64,000 nt of DNA from Candidatus Poribacteria bacterium (GTDB lineage Bacteria > Poribacteria > WGA-4E > WGA-3G). The notes under the pieces are model-generated. The model did no database searches, was not told where the DNA came from, and saw only the letters and a program-made list of their open reading frames with translations. This document shows positions 55,740 to 64,000 of the stretch, piece by piece; the first letter of the stretch is position 1, and every line of letters begins with the position of its first letter. Made by a program: the position numbers and the translations under genes. The stretch spans positions 30,489 through 94,488 of the forward strand of contig JAJECK010000028.1 of assembly GCA_022822085.1 (NCBI GenBank), written 5' to 3'.

Positions 55740-56268
55740 TAGAATTATTCAAAAGATCGTTTATGTACCATTGCCTATGAAATTCATTAAAATCCTCCAT
55801 TTGCTTTCCAAGAACGCCTATTACACCACCTGTCCAAGTTGGAAAGGCGTTTTGACCGTCCAAGGTGTAAACGTTCTCCGGAAACGTTCGCATTGTATAA
55901 ACGGGATTCTGAAAATCATATTCTTCACCCAATTCGCGAAAATAATCTCCTTTTAGGTAAAATTTGATTTTACCTTTGGAATTCAAATTTACTTTTTCAA
56001 ATTCCATCTTCTGAATTTTCTCAGCGTATTGCAGAAGTACCCTGAAAACATCCGCAGCACTATTTTTGTCAGCAACTTCTTTTACATCTATAACAAGGAC
56101 TGATGGAAGTAAATATTTCCCATAACGTGCTGTCATACGGATTCCAGAATTGCGCGAATCGGATTTGAGAGTCTCTGCCATTGGTTTACCAAGCATAAAA
56201 TAATTCGCGGCGAAAATAGCTGCCACAACGGAGGCCGAGAAAGTGATGATTACAATAAATTTTTTCAT
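55732..56268 (-). CDS. Membrane-anchored hypothetical protein (178 aa)
   Basis: An N-terminal hydrophobic segment (FIVIITFSASVVAAIFAANYFML) anchors or exports the protein. The rest (RMTARYGKYLLPSVLVIDVKEVADKNSAADVFRVLLQYAEKI ... KIKFYLKGDYFRELGEEYD) has no family I recognise. AGGAAC precedes the ATG. It starts 19 bases after the TonB-dependent receptor gene ends, so it is probably in the same transcript. Confidence 0.65.
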   Translation of the reverse strand: MKKFIVIITFSASVVAAIFAANYFMLGKPMAETLKSDSRNSGIRMTARYGKYLLPSVLVIDVKEVADKNSAADVFRVLLQYAEKIQKMEFEKVNLNSKGKIKFYLKGDYFRELGEEYDFQNPVYTMRTFPENVYTLDGQNAFPTWTGGVIGVLGKQMEDFNEFHRQWYINDLLNNSNE

Positions 56269-56287
56269 CAGTTCCTATTCTTTCCAC

Positions 56288-59200
56288 TTAAAAATCCAAA
56301 CTCACACCCACCATAATCAAACGTGGAGAACTCCACGAAACTGGACTGGAATGCTTCTGTGCAGTCAACGGAATACCATATCTGTCATACGTCACTGCAT
56401 CAAGCAGATTATCCAAGTTCTTCGTATTGAAGATGTTCCGAATATCTGCAAAGAAAGTATACGTCATACCTCCGATACGACTCCGTTTGCTAACCAGAGC
56501 ATCAACATTGTAAGTTGCAGGATAACGTTTTGAGTTAATTGCAGGTTTAACCGGTGCTCTCGGATTTGGCGTATAGGGTAAACCGCTGGCATATCTGCCA
56601 ACAAAGTTAACAGCAGAAGTGAAAGGCAATTGAATGTCCAACGCTGCGGAAACAATATGCCGTTGATCCCACGCTAACGGATGGCTTTCAGTCACTTCAG
56701 GCTGCTGTCGGTAATAGGTGAGGTATCCCAGATTTCGACTGGACCCCTTCCCTTTCGCGACAGAATAGGTATAACTCAGCATGCCAGAGACAGGACTTCT
56801 ACCTGTTCGCCATTTACGAAGTGTGAGTTCAACCCCTTGAACGCGTCCATAAATGTCATTGAAGAAATAACTATAATCGTTGGATATATCTACATGAATA
56901 CTATTAACAAGGTTTTGAATATTTTTGGTAAATCCTGTGATGTCAACAGTGAAATCATCCGTGAATTGCTGTATAACGCCAACTTCATAAGCGATGGTTC
57001 TCTCGGGTTCCAAGTCAGGATTTCCCCTCCTTCGAATCGCCCCCCGCATATCAAAACTCAGGTTTTCATACAGGTCATCGCCGCGTGGGATTTGATAGTA
57101 GTGCCCATAAGTAAAGTGTAACTTCGCCCGATCTGTAATCGGGAACGATATACCGAGGCGTGGTGCTATCATGTGTTTTGTTGATGCCTCAACTGGATTT
57201 TTGATAATCGGTAATCCAACTGAATAGGTGTCATAGTCCAGTTTGATTGTGCCATCTTCCTCATTTAGGACGAGCGGATCAAGCGGATCTTCTGGTGAGA
57301 TACCGTCCGGATTATACATATCATATCGCAATCCAGCATTGACAATCATACCCTCATATTCCATCTTATCTTGTGCATAAAGACTGAAAGATGTAGGTGT
57401 TACATCGTAATACTCCATATAGAGGTTTGATCTTCCATAATTCGTTGTACCGAGGTAGTATAGATGATTCGTTGACAGTTCAATCCCTGTCTGGAATTGG
57501 TGATTTTCTGTAACCTGACTTGCGAAAACTCCTTTCAAAATAGATGTTGTAGAATTGCGAGTTGCCCATGAATTATCATCACCAGCGACATCGTAAGTTG
57601 TGTCGTTATATGCTTGCTGTGCTGGATTTCTTATTCTGTTGTTATCTTGATTCCACTCAAAAGTTTTGTCTGGATCGTAGGCGTTTTCCTTAAACGTCTT
57701 GTTCAACGGATCCCACATCTTACCAGGTTGATGGCTGTCAAAAGAACGGTAGAATCGTCCCACCGTCACAGTATAGAAAGTAGCCGAGTTGATGTTGTGC
57801 GAGAGTTGTACAGACATACTCTCACCGTTCCTATTGGACACTGGAATTGAATTGGGGATGAAACGCAAGGATCCACCGTAGGAATGACTTTCGCGTTTAT
57901 CAAAAAGACCGCTGGCGGTAAGTTTGATTTGTGGTGTCACTTCAAATTTGAGTTTTCCTTGGAGAGTGTGCCCATCACCGCCACTATTTGGCAAATAACT
58001 CTCATCGCGCCGCAACTGGCTGGCGAAGGAGAACGTCAACCGATTGCCCCATATCGGACCGCTGAGAGCGAATTCTCCGATATGACTCGGAGACAGGTTA
58101 TATTTTTTCGTGTTGTTGAACTGATCGCTATACTGCTCCAAATCCACGATGTATCCGTCAAACAGTGTTACCTGTTTCTTTTCATAGTCAATTATTGTAC
58201 CATCTGGGTCTTTGTAAGGCTGTCGTTCCATAATGACTTCACCAGTTTCTTCATTCACCAAATCTTCATCCGTTTCTGGATCTGTCACCGGTTGTAAGGG
58301 ATTTTCGGTTCTGTCCGCATATACACCAGGGAATATTTCAGTGAAAACAATCTTATCATCACCTTCTCGATTTGCCAATTCCTCAACTGTAACAGAATTA
58401 CCCCGGTAAGGTGTTTGATAATCGTAAGGTTTACCGATAAATATTCCCCTAAAAGGTTCAAGTGCCACTGGACGGAATCCGTTATCTGGGTCTAACCAAG
58501 GACCGTATACCGGATCGCCATGATGTTGTCCCCATTGACCAACCCGATATCTGATTCTTCCAGAAAATTTTTGTGTGCCAGCTTTTGTAATCAGATTAAT
58601 GATACCAGATTGTGCGTCACCGTGTTCCGCATTGAAACCCCCAGTGATAACTTCCATCTGTTCAAGCGCGTTTGTGCTAATTTGCAATCCCATACCTCTA
58701 AAAATCGGGTCATTAACTGGGATGCCGTCGATCAGATATTTAATTTCCATTGATCTGCCACCGCGAATATGGAGCGATCCTGTTGAGTTTAGTACTGCTA
58801 CGCCTGCTTGTGTTTGGAGAATGCCATTCACGGTATCGCGTGGCATGGAGGCGATTTCGTCCGCTTCAATTATACGGGTGGTCTGTGTTACATCCTTTTT
58901 AATCAGGGGTTTGGTCGCTGTCACCGTTACACCTTCAAGTTCCATTACCTCTGTAGTTTCCAATGCAAAGTTAATGGTAGTGGTGAGCCCCGCAAATACT
59001 GTTGTCGAAGCAACGGTTTTGGAAAGGTATCCTTGCAATTCAGCGCGTACATCATATCCACCCGGATCAATGTTTGTCATAACATAATAGCCAGATTCGT
59101 TGGTTGTCGTAGATGTGCTTGTGCCGACAATTGATATCTTGACATTCGCTAACGGTTGTTTTGATGCATCAGCGGTGACAATACCAGATATTTTACCGAT

Positions 59201-59290
59201 TGTTGCAGCATCAACGCTTTGAGCACCTACAAATAATGTGAAAACACTCAGAATGAAAAGCACTGTTGAGAAGATATTATCTACTTTCAA
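56288..59290 (-). CDS. TonB-dependent receptor with carboxypeptidase-like domain (1000 aa)
   Basis: After a signal peptide (IFSTVLFILSVFTLFVGAQSVDA), a carboxypeptidase-regulatory-like domain (GKISGIVTADASKQPLANVKISIVGT ... YDVRAELQGY) precedes a plug with EADEIASMPRDTVNGILQTQAGVAV and IRGGRSMEIKYLIDG. A 22-strand barrel follows, ending in LIMVGVSLDF with a terminal Phe. It imports a siderophore, vitamin or glycan at the outer membrane. I start it at TTG 59290, where AAGGAGG lies 6 bases upstream and the signal peptide begins at once; an ATG at 59365 would overlap recO and add a basic leader. Confidence 0.9.
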   Translation of the reverse strand: MKVDNIFSTVLFILSVFTLFVGAQSVDAATIGKISGIVTADASKQPLANVKISIVGTSTSTTTNESGYYVMTNIDPGGYDVRAELQGYLSKTVASTTVFAGLTTTINFALETTEVMELEGVTVTATKPLIKKDVTQTTRIIEADEIASMPRDTVNGILQTQAGVAVLNSTGSLHIRGGRSMEIKYLIDGIPVNDPIFRGMGLQISTNALEQMEVITGGFNAEHGDAQSGIINLITKAGTQKFSGRIRYRVGQWGQHHGDPVYGPWLDPDNGFRPVALEPFRGIFIGKPYDYQTPYRGNSVTVEELANREGDDKIVFTEIFPGVYADRTENPLQPVTDPETDEDLVNEETGEVIMERQPYKDPDGTIIDYEKKQVTLFDGYIVDLEQYSDQFNNTKKYNLSPSHIGEFALSGPIWGNRLTFSFASQLRRDESYLPNSGGDGHTLQGKLKFEVTPQIKLTASGLFDKRESHSYGGSLRFIPNSIPVSNRNGESMSVQLSHNINSATFYTVTVGRFYRSFDSHQPGKMWDPLNKTFKENAYDPDKTFEWNQDNNRIRNPAQQAYNDTTYDVAGDDNSWATRNSTTSILKGVFASQVTENHQFQTGIELSTNHLYYLGTTNYGRSNLYMEYYDVTPTSFSLYAQDKMEYEGMIVNAGLRYDMYNPDGISPEDPLDPLVLNEEDGTIKLDYDTYSVGLPIIKNPVEASTKHMIAPRLGISFPITDRAKLHFTYGHYYQIPRGDDLYENLSFDMRGAIRRRGNPDLEPERTIAYEVGVIQQFTDDFTVDITGFTKNIQNLVNSIHVDISNDYSYFFNDIYGRVQGVELTLRKWRTGRSPVSGMLSYTYSVAKGKGSSRNLGYLTYYRQQPEVTESHPLAWDQRHIVSAALDIQLPFTSAVNFVGRYASGLPYTPNPRAPVKPAINSKRYPATYNVDALVSKRSRIGGMTYTFFADIRNIFNTKNLDNLLDAVTYDRYGIPLTAQKHSSPVSWSSPRLIMVGVSLDF

Positions 59291-59361
59291 TGGATGCCTC
59301 CTTTTTCTTCTATAGCACACGACGCGATTGTGCCGAAGATGTGGTTTGATAGATTTACACT

Positions 59362-60141
59362 TCATAATACACTTTCAATGAATTTTAGACTTTTTAGATT
59401 TCGTTCCGTATGGTATTGGATAAAACTACCGAGGACAAGTTTCAGTTCACGGTGATTGCGTTCAGATGCACGAATTCTATTTAACTTATTATAATCAGAT
59501 TTACGTAATGTCTTTAGCAGTTCACAACTTCCGGGGGCAATAGCAAACGCGGAGGTATCTCTGTGTTGGCATTTTTCACAAAGTAGTCCACCGTGTCGAA
59601 TGCTGAAAAGTATCACCGATGTAGGGTGTTGTGAATTTTGGTGGGGGGCGGGTGTTACGATTGAACCACAATTTGCACACTGCGAAAGTTGTGGTGCATA
59701 GCCTCCCAGGTCAAGAAACTTAATCTCAAAGACGCGAACTAATAACGGCACATCGTCAGTATCTGCTAAGAAATAGTAGGTCCGTCGTAATAGTTCAAAA
59801 ATTTCAGGGTTAGCATCACCTTCCGAAGCAATTGCATCAACTAATTCTGCTAAGTAACATCCGTAAGTTATCCGTGTAAAATCTGCCCGTATGCCATCAT
59901 AACCTTCAATAAGATCAAAACCCGTTAGACTTTGCAAGTCTCTATTTTCGCGATAGTTAAAAAGAAGCATGCCGTGGTTAAGCAGCTCTAAACTACCGCT
60001 CAACTTGCTTTTAGGGCTTTTTACACCGTAAGCTACAACTTTAACTTTACCAAAATCCGGCGTATAGAAGGTGATGATTTTGTGTGATTCGCGCAGAGGA
60101 AAAGCACGAATTACAATCGCTTGTGTTTTTTGAGCAGGCAT
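59362..60141 (-). CDS. recO: DNA repair protein RecO (259 aa)
   Basis: The N-terminal OB fold (QAIVIRAFPLRESHKIITFYTPDFGKVKVVAYGVKSPKSKLSG) and the C-terminal zinc site (CANCG near residue 160 and CEKCQ near 195) are the RecO signature. With RecF/RecR it loads RecA and anneals single strands. Length is normal. The tRNA-Pro gene lies just upstream. No Shine-Dalgarno is evident before the ATG. Confidence 0.9.
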   Translation of the reverse strand: MPAQKTQAIVIRAFPLRESHKIITFYTPDFGKVKVVAYGVKSPKSKLSGSLELLNHGMLLFNYRENRDLQSLTGFDLIEGYDGIRADFTRITYGCYLAELVDAIASEGDANPEIFELLRRTYYFLADTDDVPLLVRVFEIKFLDLGGYAPQLSQCANCGSIVTPAPHQNSQHPTSVILFSIRHGGLLCEKCQHRDTSAFAIAPGSCELLKTLRKSDYNKLNRIRASERNHRELKLVLGSFIQYHTERNLKSLKFIESVL

Positions 60142-60179
60142 ATTTTTTGTTTTTCGGTGTGATATATGGCGGGATAAAA

Positions 60180-60254
<75 letters not shown>

Positions 60255-60303
60255 TTTCACCTTAATTATATCCACCATAACCAGTTTTGTCAAATCTTTT
60301 AAC

Positions 60304-61578
60304 TTATCCTGAGTCCTCATTATCGCTTGCATTTTTCGACATCTGAATTTGAATCCGATGAATTCGACGTTCATCTGCTTCTAATATCGTAAAATCAATG
60401 CCACGGTAGGTGAAAATTGCCCCCTTTTCAGGAACGCGCCCCATGTGGTCTACAACAAACCCACCAATAGTATCAATATTTTCTGCTTCAAGTTCTGTTT
60501 CAAGTTTTTCGTTCAATTCAGCAAGGTTCAGTCTGGCATCAACGGAATAGGAGTTTGTCCCTATTTGAATGAAGGCATCCTGCTCATCTACCTCGTCTTC
60601 GTCATGGATTTCACCGACGATTTCTTCAATTATGTTTTCAAGTGTTATAATTCCCGCTGTGCCACCGTATTCATCCACAACAATGGAAATGTGTTGTTTA
60701 TGTTCTCTTAGTTCTCGGAATAGGTCAGATATCTTCTTGCTTTCTGGTGTGAAAAAGGGGGTGCGACCAATGATGAGTTCGCGAAGGTTAATTGGCTTAC
60801 CCTCTGCCCAACAGTCCAACATATCCTTTACATGTAAAATACCGATGATGTTATCAATTGTCTCTTCATATACGGGAATCCGCGTATGTCTGCAGGCAAT
60901 CGTTGTTTGTAGAACTTCATCAGCAGACGTTCCTACCTCAAGCCATACCACGTCAGTCCGGGCAACCATAATTTCTCTCGCGACTTTATCGGGTAGATCC
61001 AAGATTCGAGAAATCATTTCACGGTCATCTGGTTCTAAAATATCTTGGATGTCCGCAACATTATCAAGCGTTTCTAGGACCTCTGGAGAAACAAGACTAT
61101 CCTGAGCAGATGTATTCTTACCGCCACAGATTCGGACGATTAAGTTCACAAGAAAATTTAACGGTATTAATATAATAAAACCGCCCCAATAGACGACTCG
61201 TAAAGCACGTAAAGCATGGATTGTCGTTCCACTGGGGCTATTTTGAACGTAGTTTTTAGGAAACAATTCTGTGAAAACGACAAGGCATAACGCAGCAATC
61301 CCCCCACTTAATATGCGGTTTTCCCAAAATGTCGTAAACAAGACGACACTTGCAACAATCAGGAGAATCTTAACCGTGATAATGGTCAGTGAATACCGTC
61401 TCGGATGGCGTAGAAGCGTAGTTAGCACCTCATACCGTTTGCCACCTTCCTCCGCAAACTCAAGAATATCTGACCTCGTTAAACTGGCAAGCAATGCCTC
61501 TGCTGCTGAAAACAGCGCATTAAAAAATAACAGAATTCCTAAAATAACTAATCTTGTAAGTATATGATGGTCATCCAA
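60304..61578 (-). CDS. CNNM/CorC-type hemolysin family protein (424 aa)
   Basis: An N-terminal DUF21/CNNM membrane domain with about four helices (residues 1-180) precedes two CBS domains (IMVARTDVVWLEVGTSADEV, GRTPFFTPESKKISDLFRELREHKQ with IVVDEYGGTAGIITLENIIEEIVGEI) and a C-terminal CorC_HlyC domain. Members are linked to magnesium or cobalt homeostasis and membrane stability. The start codon is TTG at 61578, with GGAGGTG about 11-12 bases before it. It follows ybeY and phoH in the usual bacterial order. Confidence 0.9.
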   Translation of the reverse strand: MDDHHILTRLVILGILLFFNALFSAAEALLASLTRSDILEFAEEGGKRYEVLTTLLRHPRRYSLTIITVKILLIVASVVLFTTFWENRILSGGIAALCLVVFTELFPKNYVQNSPSGTTIHALRALRVVYWGGFIILIPLNFLVNLIVRICGGKNTSAQDSLVSPEVLETLDNVADIQDILEPDDREMISRILDLPDKVAREIMVARTDVVWLEVGTSADEVLQTTIACRHTRIPVYEETIDNIIGILHVKDMLDCWAEGKPINLRELIIGRTPFFTPESKKISDLFRELREHKQHISIVVDEYGGTAGIITLENIIEEIVGEIHDEDEVDEQDAFIQIGTNSYSVDARLNLAELNEKLETELEAENIDTIGGFVVDHMGRVPEKGAIFTYRGIDFTILEADERRIHRIQIQMSKNASDNEDSG

Positions 61579-61633
61579 GCGTTAAATCACACCTCCGTTG
61601 GTTTGTGATACTATTTCTATGTGATTATCAAAA

Positions 61634-62083
61634 TTATTGCGTAGGACGTTTCAAATGTAGATGCTGCAGAATAGATTCCTGTTTTGCAAACATAACAGAC
61701 GCTTCATTTTGAGTTTGATGGTCATATCCGAGTAAATGAAGCACACCGTGGACTGTTAGGAACGCTACTTCTTCTTCCAGTGAGTGGGATTCATTCTTTG
61801 CCTGACGTTCTGCTGTTTCCAATGAAATAACAACATCACCGAGCATATTAGTATTCAAGTCGTTGTTATCTTCGCCCTCCTGCATAGCAAACGCTAAAAC
61901 ATCTGTTGTGGCATCAATCTCTCTATAATCACGATTGAGTTGTTTCATGTGGGGATCGTCTGTTAATAAAACACTTACTTCACAATCTACTAAGTTATGT
62001 GCTATGAGCGTTTCAGAAACTGCCTGTTCAACTTTTTCTATATCAAATGTCCTATTGTTACTGATATTGGTGATGTCAGTCAA
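61634..62083 (-). CDS. ybeY: Endoribonuclease YbeY (149 aa)
   Basis: The zinc site HGVLHLLGYDH (H112, H116, H122) is the family signature of this single-strand RNA endonuclease, which acts in 16S rRNA maturation and 70S quality control. Start codon TTG at 62083 with a purine-rich stretch upstream. It begins 5 bases after phoH ends, the conserved phoH-ybeY pairing. Confidence 0.94.
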   Translation of the reverse strand: MTDITNISNNRTFDIEKVEQAVSETLIAHNLVDCEVSVLLTDDPHMKQLNRDYREIDATTDVLAFAMQEGEDNNDLNTNMLGDVVISLETAERQAKNESHSLEEEVAFLTVHGVLHLLGYDHQTQNEASVMFAKQESILQHLHLKRPTQ

Positions 62084-62088
62084 AACCT

Positions 62089-63096
62089 TTATCCTTCAGT
62101 ATTTTCTGCATTTGCTAATACCTGTTTTACATCAGGCGGTGTTGACTGTTCGTAAGCTTCAATGATGCGTTGTACCAATTCATGTCTGACTACATCAACT
62201 TTTGAGAAGTATATGAACTCAATCCCTTTGATACCGTTAAGCACACTCTGTGCATCTGCAAGCCCAGAAACTTTATGTGTAGGCAAATCCGTCTGTGTGA
62301 TGTCACCAGTTATAACGGCTTTTGAATCAAATCCAAGCCGTGTTAGGAACATTTTCATCTGTTCAATAGTGGCATTTTGTGCCTCATCAAGAACAACAAA
62401 TGAATTGTTGAGCGTTCTCCCACGCATGAACGCAATCGGTGCTACTTCAATAATATTCCGTTCAATGTATTTGTCAAGTGCATCAGGTGGCATCATATCG
62501 TACAACGCATCGTATAAAGGACGCAGATATGGATCTACCTTGGCTGCAATATCACCAGGTAAAAAACCGAGACGCTCACCTGCTTCAACAGCAGGTCGGG
62601 TTAGGATTATGCGACTCACTTGTCCATTTTTTAGTGCAGAAACAGCCATTGCCATCGCAAGATATGTTTTACCAGTACCCGCAGGACCGATACCAAATAC
62701 AAGATCGTTGTGTTTGATTGCTTCGACGTAACGTTTCTGACCGGCTGTTTTCGGACGAATGACACCGCGTTTTGAAAATACAGGTATGGATTCTGCGGGA
62801 CTGTGATTAATTATGCTCGGTTCTTCTGACTCCGAGGCGCGGATTTCATAGTTAACATCAGTCGCCTGTATAGCTTCACCTTTTCGGATACGGTGAAGCA
62901 ACGATTCCAATACTGCTACAACTTTATCGATCTGTTTTTGGTTTTCGCCAAAAACGGCGATACTATCGCTTTTCAAAACAACGCGCACATCAAAATCTTC
63001 TTCAATCATTTTCAAGAAGGCATCACTTTGACCAAAGAGGGCTTGTACCTCAGCGTTGTTCTGTATAGGAACACCCTTGAATGCTTGTTTTTCCAA
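62089..63096 (-). CDS. PhoH family ATPase (335 aa)
   Basis: An N-terminal KH/PIN-like leader is followed by the P-loop GPAGTGKT (137-144) and Walker B VVLDEAQN, with RPAVEAGERLGFLPG in between, matching PhoH-like ATPases of the phoH-ybeY-corC cluster. Role in RNA metabolism is inferred from this association. TTG start at 63096; GGAGG lies about 12 bases upstream. It heads the three-gene operon. Confidence 0.93.
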   Translation of the reverse strand: MEKQAFKGVPIQNNAEVQALFGQSDAFLKMIEEDFDVRVVLKSDSIAVFGENQKQIDKVVAVLESLLHRIRKGEAIQATDVNYEIRASESEEPSIINHSPAESIPVFSKRGVIRPKTAGQKRYVEAIKHNDLVFGIGPAGTGKTYLAMAMAVSALKNGQVSRIILTRPAVEAGERLGFLPGDIAAKVDPYLRPLYDALYDMMPPDALDKYIERNIIEVAPIAFMRGRTLNNSFVVLDEAQNATIEQMKMFLTRLGFDSKAVITGDITQTDLPTHKVSGLADAQSVLNGIKGIEFIYFSKVDVVRHELVQRIIEAYEQSTPPDVKQVLANAENTEG

Positions 63097-63382
63097 TCGG
63101 GTTTTGATCCTCCAATATGGTTATGTGCTAAACTTAACACGGTTTTGTAGCAAGAGTTAATATAATTTGACATGTAACCGAATCCAATCAAATAATTTGT
63201 ATATGGTTCGGTTTATTTCAGTTTTTTATATTATATAATAATGTTAAACAAAATTCAAGCAGATTATTGTCCGTATGCAGAGGCATTCAATTGTCATGTT
63301 TCCCTATTTTAAGAGGGTTCTAACCTTGATAGTCAGAATTCGGATTACACCAAATCACGATTCAATATAAAGAAAAGTTTCA

Positions 63383-64000
63383 CTAACTGCCAATCCCATT
63401 CAAATCAATGTCATCAAAGGATGTTGCAGTTAAGATCTGATCAAACAGTGTATCAAGTTGGGAACGCTCCTGAATTTCGTTTATTGCTTCAACAATATTA
63501 TCTGACACATCTGGAAACTGATATGTCAGTAATTTGATTACACCATCTCGTTTCGCTTGTGTTTCTCCCTGTGCTTTGCCTTTTTCCATCATTACATCTG
63601 CCATTGATTTTGCCATCAGTTCTACCTCCTCTTCACCTGAATGCTGATTTACTAAATCTATCAACTCATCATGTTCATCAGATGGACGCCGATTTGCGAT
63701 CAACATCACAAAATAACGAACCGTGTCAGCACTTGCGGTATATCCATAATCGCAGTCACAGATAACGGCACATGCCACCGTCGATCACCGCTATAAAACA
63801 CGATAGGGAGTATCGGACGCAAACGCCATTCGCTTTTTGACCCGTTGTCTTGTCCCCACCTTTGACGTTGGGCATCCCAGATATTCATCATATAGAACAG
63901 CAAACGGAACCCCATAGACACATCTACCGATGATTGATGTTCTATCAGAATATAGATGAGGAGTTCATCTGTTTCAGTACCACTTTTGAATGGCACACTG
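63383..64000 (-). pseudogene. Rpn/PD-(D/E)xK transposase_31-family gene, frameshifted and cut by the window end
   Basis: One frame (63706 to the window edge) gives TDELLIYILIEHQSSVDVSMGFRLLFYMMNIWD ... LRPILPIVFYSGDRRWHVPLSVTAIMD, the Rpn-family nuclease core. A different frame downstream (63383-63778) gives YFVMLIANRRPSDEHDELIDLVNQHSG and a C-terminal coiled coil. Between them the usual ~60-residue segment is missing. The 5' end lies beyond the window. Such genes recur in multiple copies in many genomes and decay often. Confidence 0.8.

Noticed and set aside
59291..59365. ATG at 59365 as start of the TonB-dependent receptor
   Set aside because: It overlaps recO and adds a basic leader before the signal peptide; AAGGAGG before TTG 59290 is a better fit.
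63097..63382. AT-rich gap upstream of phoH considered as an origin or regulatory region
   Set aside because: No DnaA-box cluster, RNA gene or clear promoter; only simple AT-rich palindromes near 63225-63245.

Overview
The window looks like a chromosomal segment of an uncultured Gram-negative bacterium, most plausibly a Candidatus Poribacteria member or a close sponge/seawater relative. That placement is inferred from gene content, not from a marker tree: formylglycine sulfatases, phytanoyl-CoA-type dioxygenases, a Gfo/Idh/MocA oxidoreductase, a galactonate-dehydratase-like enolase-superfamily enzyme, many secreted WD40/LRR/HEAT repeat proteins, a PorV-like outer-membrane protein, a TonB-dependent receptor and a single-chain (alpha-beta fused) glycyl-tRNA synthetase. 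There is one tRNA (Pro, anticodon CGG) and no rRNA, phage or CRISPR array.

Layout. 1-3 kb: a dimethylformamidase-like protein and a sulfatase. 3-4.5 kb: a B12-binding-type radical SAM protein whose apparent stop is an in-frame TGA followed at once by a strong two-part hairpin. Read as selenocysteine, it gives the WFCUAEP tail of the CUAEP/CCAEP-tail radical SAM (seleno)protein family; this is the most notable feature here. 4.5-11.5 kb: three tandem, recently duplicated secreted WD40 proteins. 11.5-13 kb: a DUF169 protein and a short-chain dehydrogenase. 13-23 kb: a lipoprotein/ABC-2 permease pair and catabolic genes (amidohydrolase, two PhyH-type oxygenases, glycerate kinase, sulfatase, enolase-superfamily dehydratase, NIPSNAP), separated by hairpin-rich repeats including a MITE-like element with a target-site duplication. 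23-24 kb: a DUF2188 gene coupled to a 'VFINCPFD' TIR/NDT-like gene. 24-36 kb: an apparent minus-strand run glyQS - PDZ serine protease - giant HEAT lipoprotein - LRR/WD40 lipoprotein, followed by a decayed copy of the HEAT gene's 3' end.

36-46 kb: small and accessory genes (a frameshifted HigA-like antitoxin, a Sel1-repeat/trypsin fusion with a coupled partner, a Uma2-type nuclease, a third sulfatase, another HEAT protein). 46-53 kb: a PorV-like barrel with a large secreted protein carrying a FlgD-like C-terminal domain, then a GT39-type glycosyltransferase. 53-60 kb: an oxidoreductase, a DUF4268 nuclease-like protein, an antitoxin pair with an internally deleted MazF/PemK toxin remnant, a TonB-dependent receptor and RecO. 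60-63 kb: tRNA-Pro and the housekeeping block corC-like - ybeY - phoH. The window ends inside a broken Rpn-family gene.

Together the genes suggest a heterotroph that strips sulfate from and oxidises host- or algal-derived sugars, exposes large repeat-protein surfaces, and carries a good deal of small-element and toxin-antitoxin debris. Start codons were reassigned where a Shine-Dalgarno, lipobox or gene junction argued for it; several genes use TTG or GTG.
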